Below, piece by piece: positions 20,640 through 31,204 of a stretch of DNA of 64,000 bases (its first letter is position 1; every line of letters starts with the position of its first letter). Under the pieces are notes generated by a model, which was not told where the DNA came from, ran no database searches, and saw only the letters and a list, made by a program, of their open reading frames with translations. This stretch comes from Cymbomonas tetramitiformis (lineage: Eukaryota; Chlorophyta; Pyramimonadophyceae; Pyramimonadales; Pyramimonadaceae), in the NCBI GenBank assembly GCA_001247695.2, contig LGRX02028936.1, forward strand, positions 36,398-100,397, in the 5' to 3' direction. A program made the position numbers and the translations under genes.

Positions 20640-23234
20640 TCAATCGACAGCACCAAAGTAGTCAGCGGTGGCCTCACTCAAGTCCGATCCGAAGGGAGGA
20701 TTCCCGAACGGACCTCTCTCATGTAGAGCCATACCGTAAAAGAAGGCCATGTCGAAACTTAAATCTGCCTGAGCATCCTAAAAGAGGTCAGGGGTCCCAG
20801 GCGGCTCAAGCGGTGGCACATTGTCAGCCAACCAGAAACCCTGAGCCGGGTTCACCGAATCAACAAAATCATTCGTAAAGTAAAATGACGGAGTCTCCCA
20901 ATCGAGATCACCACCAGGCGAAGGCATCTCCGTAGCCGATGCAGAAGCTGACACAGCAGAAGCCGTGGAAGCCGAAATAGCTACACCTGCAAAAGAAATG
21001 CAGAAGAGGGAAAGCGCCGCGAGAGCCCCGATTGCCGGCTTGCCAAAGCCGAAAGGCGGCACACCGCACCCGACAGTACCGGCCGGAGCCCGCGGCTTCA
21101 CCGCGAAAGTCCCGTCCGCGAAATCCTCGTAGTCGTCCGTGTCATAGCCTGTCATGTCAGACGGGTGGACGGCGGCGTGATTAACCGTCTGCACGAAGCC
21201 TCCGAACTCACCGCATGTCGCCTCCGTGGTGGTCACCCGCGCCGATTGAGTTGGCGCGGGCTCCACATCCTCCATTTGCGAGACAGGCATAGCAGGGGCC
21301 GGCACGGCGGACGCCAATGCCGCCGCACCACCTGCCGGAACCTGCCCCTCCGGTGTGATCCCCACCGCAGCGGCAGGGCCACACACCAGAGCCGATGCAT
21401 GCCCCTCCGCTCCGCTCCCAGGAATGAAAGATGCGTGGGTAAAATGTACTTTGTCTTGGGCGGCCTGAACCTCAGAGGTGAGGGCATCAAGCCGCCGCAA
21501 GATGTCCTCGTCGTCGGTCCCGCCAGAAGGCGGAGGCGGCACGGAGAAACCGTAGGCCGCCACGTCGATCCCACCGACGCCGTCCGTGGAGAGCACCGCG
21601 GGCGGACCATACGCCAACACCGCATGCGAGAATGCCTCCGGCCCGACGTCTGCCGCGTCCTGGAAGACCTACACGAGCGCCAGTGCGTGCAGGCCCTCCG
21701 CGTCCTCCTGCTCAATGGGAATGCAGAAAGCCGCGGCCGTGGCTGGCGAGTGTTGGCGACCGCCAAACGGGCAGTCGCGGTACGGGTGATACACCTCACC
21801 CTTACCGGCCTTGCGGCAGCGGTGGCACAGCGGCTTCGCCTTCATGCCGTCGCGGTCGAAGCCAACCGCGGGGGGGTTGTCTGCACCCACGCGAAACCCC
21901 CTCGGATGTTGCTTCTCCCGATGCCGCGGCTGCGTCTGCTGTCCCCCGCCCGCACGGCCACCACGCACCAAGGCCTTTAAGGCCGCAATCTCCTCGAGGA
22001 GCACCGTGTACTCCGACGACGTGACCAGAGCGGAGGGCTTACCGTCCGTCCCCAGCACCTGCTTCTCACGTGCTGCCGCCCCATCGTCCGACTGAGCCCA
22101 TGCCTGGAAGATTGCCACGACGAGAGCCTAAAGCGAGCGGAGAGTGACCCCGCCGAGGTCACCCGCAAGCGGATAACGCACCTTCACCGCCGCGTAGAAG
22201 ATAGGGTCGAGACGGTTGTACAGCGAGAGCTTGCGGGTCTCGTCGGTGGGCCGCCAATCAGGAGCGCGGTTATCCCGCACCAGACGTTGTTCACGAGCCA
22301 AGATCGGCTGCGGTTCAACGCCTGCGGGATAACGAAGAGCCGCGTGCTCCTGTTGGTGGCTCTCGCGTAGGGCTGCCGGTACGCTCCCCTTGATGATGTC
22401 AATGAGAGCCCGACGTCCATCTCGGTCAGCCGAAGAGTCCGTACCCCGAAGCCAGGTGTAAGCCACAGAGTTCCGCTCCACGACGAGGGCCAAGACGTCA
22501 TAGAGGAGCCCATTAACCCTCTCGATAACCAGAGAGGCGGGGTCGTCGAGGTCAAAGGGGGCCAAGTCCAGCCCAGCGGACTGAAACTCGGTCCGAAGCT
22601 GCACCACCAACTCGGAGAGGCGGTCGGCGTCGTCAGTACCACGGTAAGGATGTTTCTTGGAACCAAGGATATCCTCGCGGATACCCTTGGCCCAAGCCCG
22701 ATGCAAGCGCCCTTTGTACACCGCGTCAACCGTTGCATGTTGGTCGACCAGGTGCTTCCGCAACGCGATAGCAGTGTCGGTGTTGCTGGAAGCAGCAGGG
22801 GGCACCACAGGTGGGGTGCTAGCGGTCGGAGTGTCCCGAACCGCATCCAGAAGCCGTATCGAGGCGTCCAAGTCGGAGTCCCTCAACAGGCGTTTGCGAG
22901 CTCGTGTAGATGCTGCCATACTCCTGAAAGCCAGAGAAAAGATGATGCGCGGCTGCACGATTGGGTGTTGTGGCGGAAATGAAGGAAAGGCGTAACGGCA
23001 GGACGTGCGGAGAGGCGAAACGAGCGTGGGGCACTTGCAGATGTCGTCGTGGTCAAAGGTGTCCGGAGCACCAACCCAAAGTACGTAAACCAGCGGGATC
23101 AGGGTAGGTAAAATAACGTAGATGAACTTTGCCAAAACCGAGCAATAGCAACGCGCGGTGCCCATGACTCGCAGCCGCAAAAGACGCCTACCGTAAAGCC
23201 ATGCTCCAAATCCTAGTCGCACCCAAACACGCAA
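20640..23234 (-). CDS. S2 Gag-like protein, one frame with in-frame TAG codons
   Basis: Starting at MRVWVRLGF (23234), a single frame runs to a TGA at 20640-20642, interrupted only by TAG at 22128-22130, 21669-21671 and 20778-20780. The first TAG is CAG in S1. Features in order: N-terminal hydrophobic segment FIYVILPTLIPLVYVLWVG; a gag-like helical region (LYNRLDPIFYAAVKVRYPL, IFQAWAQSDDGAAAREKQV); a zinc-knuckle-like C-x2-C-x9-H-x4-C (CHRCRKAGKGEVYHPYRDC), longer than the usual CX2CX4HX4C; an acidic YDTDDYEDFADG; and a second hydrophobic segment, IGALAALSLFCISFAG. A membrane-flanked Gag is unusual. If TAG terminates, the product is 368 residues. Function beyond RNA packaging is unknown. Confidence 0.7.
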
Positions 23235-23318
23235 GTGCGCACCACCTCTTCAAGCGGCTGCTTAGCCAATCATGGCCAAGATAGCAAGTGGAATAAAAGC
23301 GTGGATGGGGCCACGACC

Positions 23319-23574
23319 TACCGGAATATCCTAGTACACCAGATATCAGATAGTCCCGTACTCGGTGTGGATAAACTGTCACAGATAAATAAACCCTAAG
23401 CTAGATATACCCGGAACGGTCTCGGACGGTCTCGGAGTCTAGCCTACGTGTGACACAGCGAGTGTCAGAGCACGAACCTACAAATCAGTCAGCAGTCCAG
23501 TGTTGGTCCTAGGAGTCTGTCATAGGGGCCTGCACCGGGACTCCCGGTCAGGGCTGCCTATACAGATTTCAGCA
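23319..23574 (-). repeat. S2 5' LTR
   Basis: This is the 256-bp partner LTR. On the coding strand it is followed by GGTCGTGGCCCCATCC, shared with S1; TGGCCCCATCC is a candidate primer-binding site offset by five bases. Confidence 0.88.
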
Positions 23575-23579
23575 CGTTT

Positions 23580-24385
23580 TCTTAGCTTTCGCACGTTGCT
23601 TACGCTTGGCAATTGTAGTGTAGATACACGTGTAGTCGAATAAGCAAACACTTTGCATACATATCTTACATACTATTTAGCATTTGTACATGCATGGCAT
23701 CGATAACAATCTGTTGAATGTGCAGAATGTAAATGCTCACGCACCGATCAATACATCAGCATTACGCGCTGCGCGCAATTAGCGCTAACTGCATAGTGAA
23801 TCAGTACTAAGATTGCCTAATTGATGAGACATGTCTGCAACAAATCGTGAAGAATAGATGGAGCGTTATACATGTTGATGTGGATAATGTTGATGTCAAC
23901 AACCTCTTGGAGTGTTAGCTGAAGTCTGAGCAAGCAATATATCAAGGTAAGGTTTGCGCGGAGTCCAAAAATGCAAAAACTTTTCAAAAATCTTTTATTT
24001 GATAAATAGGTTGCCCAGAGCACCCTGTACATATTGCGCACGTCAGGTATCAAATTGACCACGTTAATGAAAAGTTATGGTCGATACCGCTCGGTCACCC
24101 CCCATACTTAACCATACTTAAGCGCAAACTTAAATCGCTCGTATCTCAAAATCTAGATTTTGAAAATTTTTTGCATTTTTGGACTCCGCGCAAACCTTAC
24201 CTTGATATGACCCTCGTAGCAGAGTTACTTTTCTGCTACACATGTATGGCGATGTCCGTCGGCTTGTGGCAATTGCTTAGGTGGGGGCGAACATCATGTG
24301 AAAAATAATGGAGGCTCACTATACACGAGAGTTGGTGGTGCACATGCCCATTTTGCATACATGTGATACACAAGCATGCTCACTC

Positions 24386-24416
<31 letters not shown>

Positions 24417-24670
24417 ATCATGGCTGAATGCTTTGATCCCCGGTGTGGGTACATATTGCAATTGATCTTCTGCGGCTACGGTGTGCCAAAGGAGTCGGTC
24501 CAAGGAAAAGCCACACTCATGCACGCGCATAATTACATACTTGCACACGCATCCAAACACAAATCATACACACACACACACACACACACGCACACTCGCG
24601 ACTGCAAGCGCACACGCACACACACATTCTTGCCACTTTAACGATCGATATGCATGTAGCATGTAGCATG
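23580..24670. other. Non-coding stretch with a long inverted repeat
   Basis: No gene is seen. Arms at about 23937-23990 and 24163-24215 are inverted copies (ATATCAAGGTAAGGTTTGCG and its complement), making a stem of roughly 45-55 bp around a loop of about 170 bp. This could be a MITE-like foldback. (CA)n microsatellites lie at 24392-24416 and 24568-24596. Confidence 0.55.
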
Positions 24671-24673
24671 CAC

Positions 24674-24890
24674 ACGTTGCCCGCTGACAAAAGCAGACCC
24701 ACCATCAATCCAGTGGATATGAGAAACATGCTTGTGGGAATAGATCAGGGCATGACTATATACCGCACCCACACATCCTAGCCAAAAAAGAAAGTGTGCA
24801 GCCACGTTGGAAGCTCAGGCAGTGTTACACTGCAAGTATATTATGAAAATATCACACGTTGGTGCTCGAGCGCACACCGTGAAATTCGAG
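24674..24890 (+). repeat. 217-bp repeat, inverted copy at 33981-34197
   Basis: The segment (CCCGCTGACAAAAGCAGACC... to ...GTGAAATTCGAG) is present nearly unchanged in the opposite orientation 9.1 kb away. A perfect AT-rich palindrome, TATATATACAACGTTGTATA in its centre, lies just outside at about 24918-24962. Confidence 0.7.
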
Positions 24891-25205
24891 AGGGAAATTG
24901 GCTGCATTGAAGTCCCCATATATATATATATATATACAACGTTGTATATATATATATATATACACGTCTAGCTTTGATTGGCATGCGCATTAGCTCGTTC
25001 ACTTTATTATGTGTGTGTGTATGTGTGTGTCGCGCGTGCGTGCGTGTGTGCTTAGTGCGTGTGCGTGTGTGCTTTCACGGATCCTCTCTCGCCTCGCACC
25101 CCGGATAATCCCTTCTGGATATATCCCCTTGATATTCTCAGGATTGGTACTGAGACTCTGTCGTTTTCTACTCACCCCGTTACCCGACTTCGCATTGGTA
25201 CTGCC

Positions 25206-25556
25206 ATGAATTTCCTTAACCTTCATCTCTCTCTTTCTCCTGACCTTGATGGTTCTTTCTCGTTTTGTCGTTTCGTTCGCCGTCGCTCTCTTCCTTTTCC
25301 CACTGTGCAGTTTATCTCTTTCTTGTCTAATCGTAGTGTTCGAGTGTGTGAGAACGCTGTTCTCTCTCAGGTTCTCCCCATTTTGTACGTGTGTCAGAGC
25401 CTGGAGGGAGCGTCGTCAGAGCTTTCTTCGCTTCTCGATGAGCTTTGTTCTCGCTCGTTCACCCGATCGAGGCTTGCCTTCCTTGTTAATCGTTTCCTTT
25501 CTGTGAATTGTTTCCCTGGTCTCTCCTTCCCGACTTCTCGTCTTGTTGTTCGTTGA
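25206..25556 (+). CDS. Possible small ORF upstream of the hairpin array
   Basis: An open frame starting MNFLNLHLSLSPDLDG encodes about 116 residues with a mixed, protein-like composition (LEGASSELSSLLDELCS) and ends TSRLVVR just before the hairpin array. I recognise no family. It may be part of the same element as the gag-like ORF downstream. Weakly supported. Confidence 0.25.
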   Translation: MNFLNLHLSLSPDLDGSFSFCRFVRRRSLPFPTVQFISFLSNRSVRVCENAVLSQVLPILYVCQSLEGASSELSSLLDELCSRSFTRSRLAFLVNRFLSVNCFPGLSFPTSRLVVR

Positions 25557-25563
25557 TCGCCCG

Positions 25564-25857
25564 TATGTCTACTTTTATTCCGCTTTGGAGTAAAAGTAGA
25601 CACCGCATGTCTACTTTTATTCCACTTTGGAATTAAAGTCGACACCGCATGTCTACTTTTATTCCGCTTTGGAATAGAATTAGACACCGCATGTCCACTT
25701 TTATTCCGCTTTGGAATAAAAGTAGACACCGCATGTCTACTTTTATTCCGCTTTGGAATAAAAGTAGACACCGCATGTCTACTTTTATTCCGCTTTGGAA
25801 TAAAAGTAGACATCACATGTCTACTTTTATTCCGCTTTGGAATAAAAGTAGACACCG
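25564..25857. repeat. Seven tandem 42-bp perfect hairpins
   Basis: Each 42-bp unit contains GTCTACTTTTATTCC, a GCTTT loop and the exact complement GGAATAAAAGTAGAC (15-bp stem), joined by ACCGCAT. Units 1, 2, 3, 4 and 6 carry single changes in stem or linker. Because 42 is a multiple of three and each unit is self-complementary, both strands read an open frame with nearly the same repeating peptide (MSTFIPLWNKSRHR / MSTFIPKRNKSRHA). The array ends about 96 bp before the start codon of the gag-like ORF. Confidence 0.9.
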
Positions 25858-25953
25858 CGTGTTTGTGTTTTTCGCTCGTGTTGTTTGTGTTTGTTTGTCG
25901 ATCTTGTCTTCTTTTTTACTGATATCGCTTCTTGTGAGTGGCGGGCTGTTTAG

Positions 25954-27583
25954 ATGACTGAGGACGCAGTCGATTTCGCCACCGTTTTCCCGGAGTGTGA
26001 GCTCGGCACGGACATTTCGGAGCCGTTGCGGGCTCTTCCCCGTGCCTTTCAGGATCTTATCGTGGAGAGCGAGAGGGAATCGGTGAAGGATGCCGAGTAC
26101 TTGGCGATCCTCCCCTACCTTTCGCAGGCGATACTTGCGCGGACTCATGCCGCCCTTCTGGGCAGCCCCTCCGCTTTTACGCAGCTCAAGACACTCGACA
26201 AGCTCCGCTCAGATTGCGTCAGTGAGTGGGAGCAGTCTCAGTGGCAGGATGGGAGCGAGGAGCTCCTCTCCCCACTAGGCGAGCAGCGCTCTGCCGCTTC
26301 CGGCCATACGCCCGCTGTCACTTTAGCGGACGAGATTGAGGAAGTCGAGGATGACTTCGCTCAGGAAATGAACGACCGTGTGCAAGAAATTGAGAATGAA
26401 CTTGCCAACGACACCCCGCCTGCTCCTTTGTTTGGTTCGCCCTCTAAGGAGCTTGTGTCTACCACAGCTCATGCAAAGGATCATATGTCACGGACTGATG
26501 GGAAGTTATGGCAGTCCAGTGACAAACGTTTTATGGACCCGTCACTGACCTTGCAGCTTGTACAGGAGTTGTCTGGGCTTGACGATGCTCAGATAAGGAA
26601 AGAGGTTGCAATGACTCTTTCAAATACCCCACGAATTCCAGCTGGCAAGCCTATTCAGATCCCCGCTCAGGACCTTTCTATGGGAGCTGGCGTCGTTTTC
26701 TCGCTTCCTCTCATTCGTGGTGACTGCTGACATTCGTGGTGACCTCATTTTCGCACACCAGCAGAAATACGGCTACTCGTCTGACTTAATGAAGCTTCGT
26801 AGGTGCCTCTCTGTTTATTTCAAAGACTCAAACAACCGTGTCCGCACCACAATGGTGAACAGTGACGACGGGCAGCAGGAAAGACACTACGGTGAGAACC
26901 AGCCGATTACATACGTTGACCAGATCCTTGCTTTCATGCTCCACTCTCCTGAACATTTCTACACAGGGCTGGACAACACTGCTGCTCTCTCTGTTATGAA
27001 AAAGCTTTTGCGCACGAGGTTCCAGTGGATATGGAGGCTGGTGCTGCCAGCTATCACGATGCGGCTTCTAGTCACACATGTTGCAGGTGGGCCTGCTGAT
27101 AAGGTGCTTGTCGTTCTTGAAGCGAAGGTCACTGCAGCCTATTTTCTCATGCGGGAGCTCTCTGCAAAGCGGAAGGAGCTTAATAAAGTGTTCCTTGGTG
27201 CCAATGTCAACACTCAGAGTTCCCAGCTGCAGATCGAAGCTTTTGTGAACAAAGAGGTGCCTTTGCTTGCTAGCTCACCATTCTATACTGTCCACCGCTC
27301 TGGTGGCCGTGGCCGTGGGGGTCCTGCACGGGGTGAAGCCCCCACTCCACGACGGTTCAGCTTTGGGGAGCAGCAGGGCCCTAGCAAGAGGCCACGCTCC
27401 TCTGGCTCGGGCATGGACTCATCTCATGGCTCTCAGACTCTGGAGCAGTCTTGGGCATACGGTTCTCCGAAGGGCAATCCTAAAGGTGGTGGCAAGAACT
27501 GGAAAGGTGCCAGTGACAACAGCAGACGTGTGCAGAAAGGTGGCAAGAAAGGTGGAAAGGGCAGTGGAAAGGGGCACTATTGA
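25954..27583 (+). pseudogene. Gag-like ORF split by a 19-bp duplication
   Basis: The first frame (258 residues) starts MTEDAVDFATVFPECELG, has an acidic segment (DEIEEVEDDFAQEMNDR) and ends LPLIRGDC. The second frame (to 27583) continues DLIFAHQQKYGYSSDLMKL and ends in a glycine/lysine/arginine-rich tail (GGRGRGG, KKGGKGSGKGHY) typical of nucleic-acid-binding Gag C-termini. A direct repeat CATTCGTGGTGAC at 26712-26724 and 26731-26743 marks a 19-bp tandem duplication; without it the two frames are one (about 535 residues). It resembles ORF1/Gag of DIRS- or LINE-like elements, but no polymerase follows. Confidence 0.6.
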
Positions 27584-29138
27584 CCTCATTTGCATTGTTA
27601 TAGTTACTGTCATCTGAGACATAGTAACTGCTACTTTGTGACCTGATTTATTGAGCAGACCACCCTTAATGGTGGTAGTGCTGTGGCTTGTCTTTTTATA
27701 ACTATTGTGAGCTTTTCTCTGCCTTTTGCCTTGTACCTTTTGCTGTGGCATCCTGCAATAACATCCTGCCTTGCCCTCCTGAATCTTACTCTCTCACAGT
27801 GTCACCATCCCACACATCCGCACGCACACATACTATGAAGGGCGGGAACATCATGCCTGGGGTATGATGTTCCTGCTCTTCTGAGTATGGCCATCCTACC
27901 CCAGACACGGTGTTGCCGTGGGAGGTGGAGGGAGTGTGTGTGTGTGCGTGTGCGTGTGCGTGTGCACATGTGTGGGATAAGAAATAAGCAGACAAAAATA
28001 AAAAATGGAATATGGGAAAAGAGATAAAGCAAGGGGATAGAAAAAAGTTACTTGAGATGACAAAAGTTGCTTGAGATGAAATAAGTGGACTTCCTGTATA
28101 TAAGGCCCAGGGGTGTGGGGCAGTCATACTATTATTTTGATACAGTGTACTCCCCTCCTGATGACTACTGTGTACCTTAAGTACTACGGTAGTTATTCAG
28201 TGACCGGCCCATTTTTGAAATATGGGCCGCTCCCTTGGCTGCACTCTCACTTTGGCGACACCGTCTTGAAACAGGTACAGCAGCCCTGCTTTATGTGTAT
28301 TTTTAGCATGGCTAATAGATGAACTGAAGTTCACTGATGATGGGTTGATATATATTGTCAACTCTGCTCCTCTAGTCATATGCCGTGAGGGTGTACATAT
28401 GCTAGTGGGGTCGGCCCCTTAGGCAAGGGCCGAAAACCGGTTATGGACTGCCTTGTTCATCAGTGCTTTTCCTATTGTAGAATATGAATTTAGACGAGAG
28501 AAGTTCTCTTGAAATTGACATATAAGTTTTTACAAAGTGATGATAGCCCTGGTTGACAGCGTTGCGAAATCGAGCGAGGCTTTCGGCGGGTGCATACAGT
28601 TATTTGAACTGAGACTAAGCACTTGCCACCCTTGCAACACTCGGGTCGACATATTTGAAAAAATGTGAGCGAGTCGAAGTGAATGAATGCTTAGTGTGCG
28701 TGTGCGTGTGTGCATCAACCGGCGTATGCACTCACAACGCACTCGCTGATATTCATCAATAATTTCGAGCACAAGCCGAGACAGTGACTGAGGCGGTGCT
28801 TGAGGCGAGCACTGCATAATCTGATGTCCATTGATACCCCTTGGACATGCATAGAATTATTGTGCCCATCTTGAGCTGGCATTTGTGTTTTAGGACGAAT
28901 AGCAAAGGGGGGCACGTTTGTAGCACTGCGGCAGTTGGCATCTAGCACGCATGGCATACTACTATGATCATCATATTAGTACTTTAAATTTTGACAATGT
29001 GAAAATCTCATTATGACTGCATGCTGCACAAACTGTGCGCAAATAGGCTGATGCGTATATCGAATGCAATCTTTAACAATTACCCTGCGAATAAAAAATA
29101 TCACATTATGCTAAGACGCAAATGATTGGCTGTGTATG
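27584..29138. other. Non-coding, probable 3' region of the gag-like element
   Basis: No gene is recognised. A TG/GC microsatellite followed by GCACATGTGTGGGATAAG (27928-28020) recurs at 34200-34285. A GC-rich hairpin, GGTCGGCCCCTTAGGCAAG with GGGCCGA (28409-28432), could be a structured RNA end. No LTR or inverted-repeat boundary of the gag-like element was found. Confidence 0.4.
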
Positions 29139-29411
29139 TCGATCACAAATATGCGATCTCCACTAGGCGTCGATCTTTTTGGACAGCACGATTAATTACC
29201 ATGCGATGCTAACATGGATATCGCCATTACATCATATGACCGCAAGATCATGTGCGCGACAGTGCTTCGCTTTTTGCTTCCCAGCATGCCATGCCATAAC
29301 GCGTGGGTGGCGTCGTGGTACATACACGCGACTGTTGTGGCAGTGTCATCGTTAGCGTCTGGCGATCGTGAGATGGAACATTCGACTGTATCGCCCGTTG
29401 GGATTCGAGCT

Positions 29412-29447
<36 letters not shown>

Positions 29448-30440
29448 ATTGACTAAGGTAAGGTAAGTAAGGTAATTCACTTGATGCCAAGACGATAAAG
29501 GTCAGAGGTAGTAAGTAAGTAAGGTAATTTGGAATGGGTGAAGATTATAAAGGTCAGAGGTAGTAAGTAAGGTAATTTGGTTTGGGTGAAGATTATAAAG
29601 GTCAGAGGTAGGTAAGGTAATTTGGTTTGGGTGAAGATTATAAAGGTCAGAGGTCTAGGCGCTGTCGATCACAAATATGCGATCTCCACTAGGCGTCGAT
29701 CTTTTTGGACAGCGCGATTAATTACCATGCGATGTTAACATGGATATCGCCATTACATCATCTGACCGCAGGATCATGTGCGCGGCAGTGCTTTGCTTTT
29801 TGCTTCCCAGCATACCATGCCATAACGCGTGGGTGGCGTCGTGGTACATACACGCGACTGTTGTGGCACTGTCATCGTTAGCGTCTGGCGATCGTGAGAT
29901 GGAACATTCGACTGTATCGCCCGTTGGGATTCGAGCTTTGCTGCTGCTGCTGCTGCTGCATGTAATACACTAGGCCCGGTCGATCTTAAATTAAGATCTC
30001 CACTAGGCGCATCTGACGGTCGATGGGATTATTTATCTTGCCGACGTGGCGCACTCGAGAGATCCGAACATGAACATCGAGTGTGCCATTCCATTAATGA
30101 TTTGACATTTCTCGATCCTCGCGTCTGCTATGCAATGTAAAAGCGAATCTATCTAATTTCCGAACATCGCGTCGGCCATGCGATGTTTAAATCATTTTCG
30201 CCATTACACTATCTGACCGCAGGATCATGTGCGCGACAGTGCTTTGCTTTTTGCGTCCCAGCATGCCATGCCATAACGCGTGGGTGGCGTCGCGATAAAT
30301 GTACGCGACTGCAGTGGCACTGTCATCGTTGGCGTCTGGCGATCGTCAGATGGCAATTTCCACTGCGTCGCCCGTTGGGATTCGAACTTTGCTGCTGTTG
30401 CTGTTGTTGTTGCTGCTGCTGCTGATTGACTAAGGTACTA
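29139..30440 (+). repeat. Three copies of a CTG-repeat-bearing repeat
   Basis: Copies at about 29139-29452, 29664-29962 and 30180-30424 share CTCCACTAGGCGTCGATC or related starts, TCATGTGCGCG, CCATAACGCGTGGGTGGCGTC and GCCCGTTGGGATTCGA. Each ends in a (GCT)n tract of 7-13 units. A fourth partial copy is at 33430-33487. A repeat family with a constant body and a 3' trinucleotide tail suggests a SINE or MITE carrying its own microsatellite. Poly-leucine/alanine frames here are artefacts. Confidence 0.7.
29455..29655 (+). repeat. Minisatellite, about 46-60-bp units
   Basis: Four units of GATTATAAAGGTCAGAGGTA with GTAAGTAAGGTAATTTGG spacers lie directly after the first CTG tract. Unit lengths vary by copy number of GTAA. 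Confidence 0.8.
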
Positions 30441-31204
30441 GGCCCGGTCGATCTTAAATTCAAAGCCTACGGCGCAACCCTAGGTCCCCGCCCCCCCCCT
30501 CACACATTGTGGGAAGGGGGGTAAAGGGGAGCCCCCAAATCTCCCACAAAGGGACATGCACCACGCGACGCCGATGAACACGCATCGTATGAATGCCTTA
30601 GTCTGCCGGAGCGAGCCCGAGCGGAGTGCCGGAGAAGCCGGCGCGACGTGAAGGGGGAAGCGAGTATATATTTAGCCCATGGGGGGCGACAAATAAGGCG
30701 CTCGGGCTAGATGGTCAGCGTGAGCACGCGCGATGAGAGGGGGATATGGAGGCGACCGGGGGAGATGGGGGCGCGATGAGGGAGGGAGGGGAGGAAGGGG
30801 GTTGCGCCTACGGGGTTGCCCCAACTCCGTTGGTATATAGGATATCGTATTGGTGTCCATTGGTGTCCGCACGAGTATATAAAATAATTGCTGAATAAAA
30901 GTCAATTGAATCTTGAATTTTGGAAGTTATAAAAGCCCTATCTAGGGGAGGGGGGGGGCGTAGTTTATTTCGATTCGATCATTCAAGTGGGAGTGGGGGA
31001 ATGCGCGTGTGTGTGTGTAGGTGGGTGGGTGGGTCCCTTTTAAATGAAAATGGGCACATTGCCCCATGCACTTGGAGGACTTCACCCCAGACATCTCTTG
31101 CAATGTAATCACAAGGTTCTAAAAGTCACGTAGTAATACAATAGATAAGATTGACGAAACCTGTTGTGACCACATAATCTCAACAAAAAACAATAACATA
31201 CATA
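30441..31204. other. Purine/GC-rich stretch without a gene
   Basis: It contains a C/G-rich tract (30487-30530), GGGGGAGAT-type purine runs (30735-30800) and a GTGGGTGGGTGGGT microsatellite (31020-31033). Nothing coding is supported. Confidence 0.4.

Larger units (their letters stand above)
20065..23574 (-). mobile_element. S2: complete gag-only LTR element
   Basis: The 3,510-bp element has two 256-bp LTRs differing at about two bases and exact 5-bp duplications CGTTT (20060-20064, 23575-23579). The internal region carries one long gag-like frame and no polymerase. This matches the TR-GAG class of non-autonomous LTR elements. It is a very recent insertion and the reference for dissecting S1 and S3. 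It lies in the ~300-bp tandem repeat. Confidence 0.9.

Noticed and set aside
24363..24729. ORFs of alternating Thr-His or Cys-Val residues
   Set aside because: They are translations of (CA)n and (TG)n microsatellites.
25564..25857. Regular repeat array resembling a CRISPR array
   Set aside because: Units are directly tandem with no unique spacers, the sequence is eukaryotic, and the unit is a self-complementary minisatellite.
29214..29490. Poly-leucine and poly-alanine ORFs
   Set aside because: They read through (CTG)n tracts; similar ORFs recur at 30183 and 33367 for the same reason.
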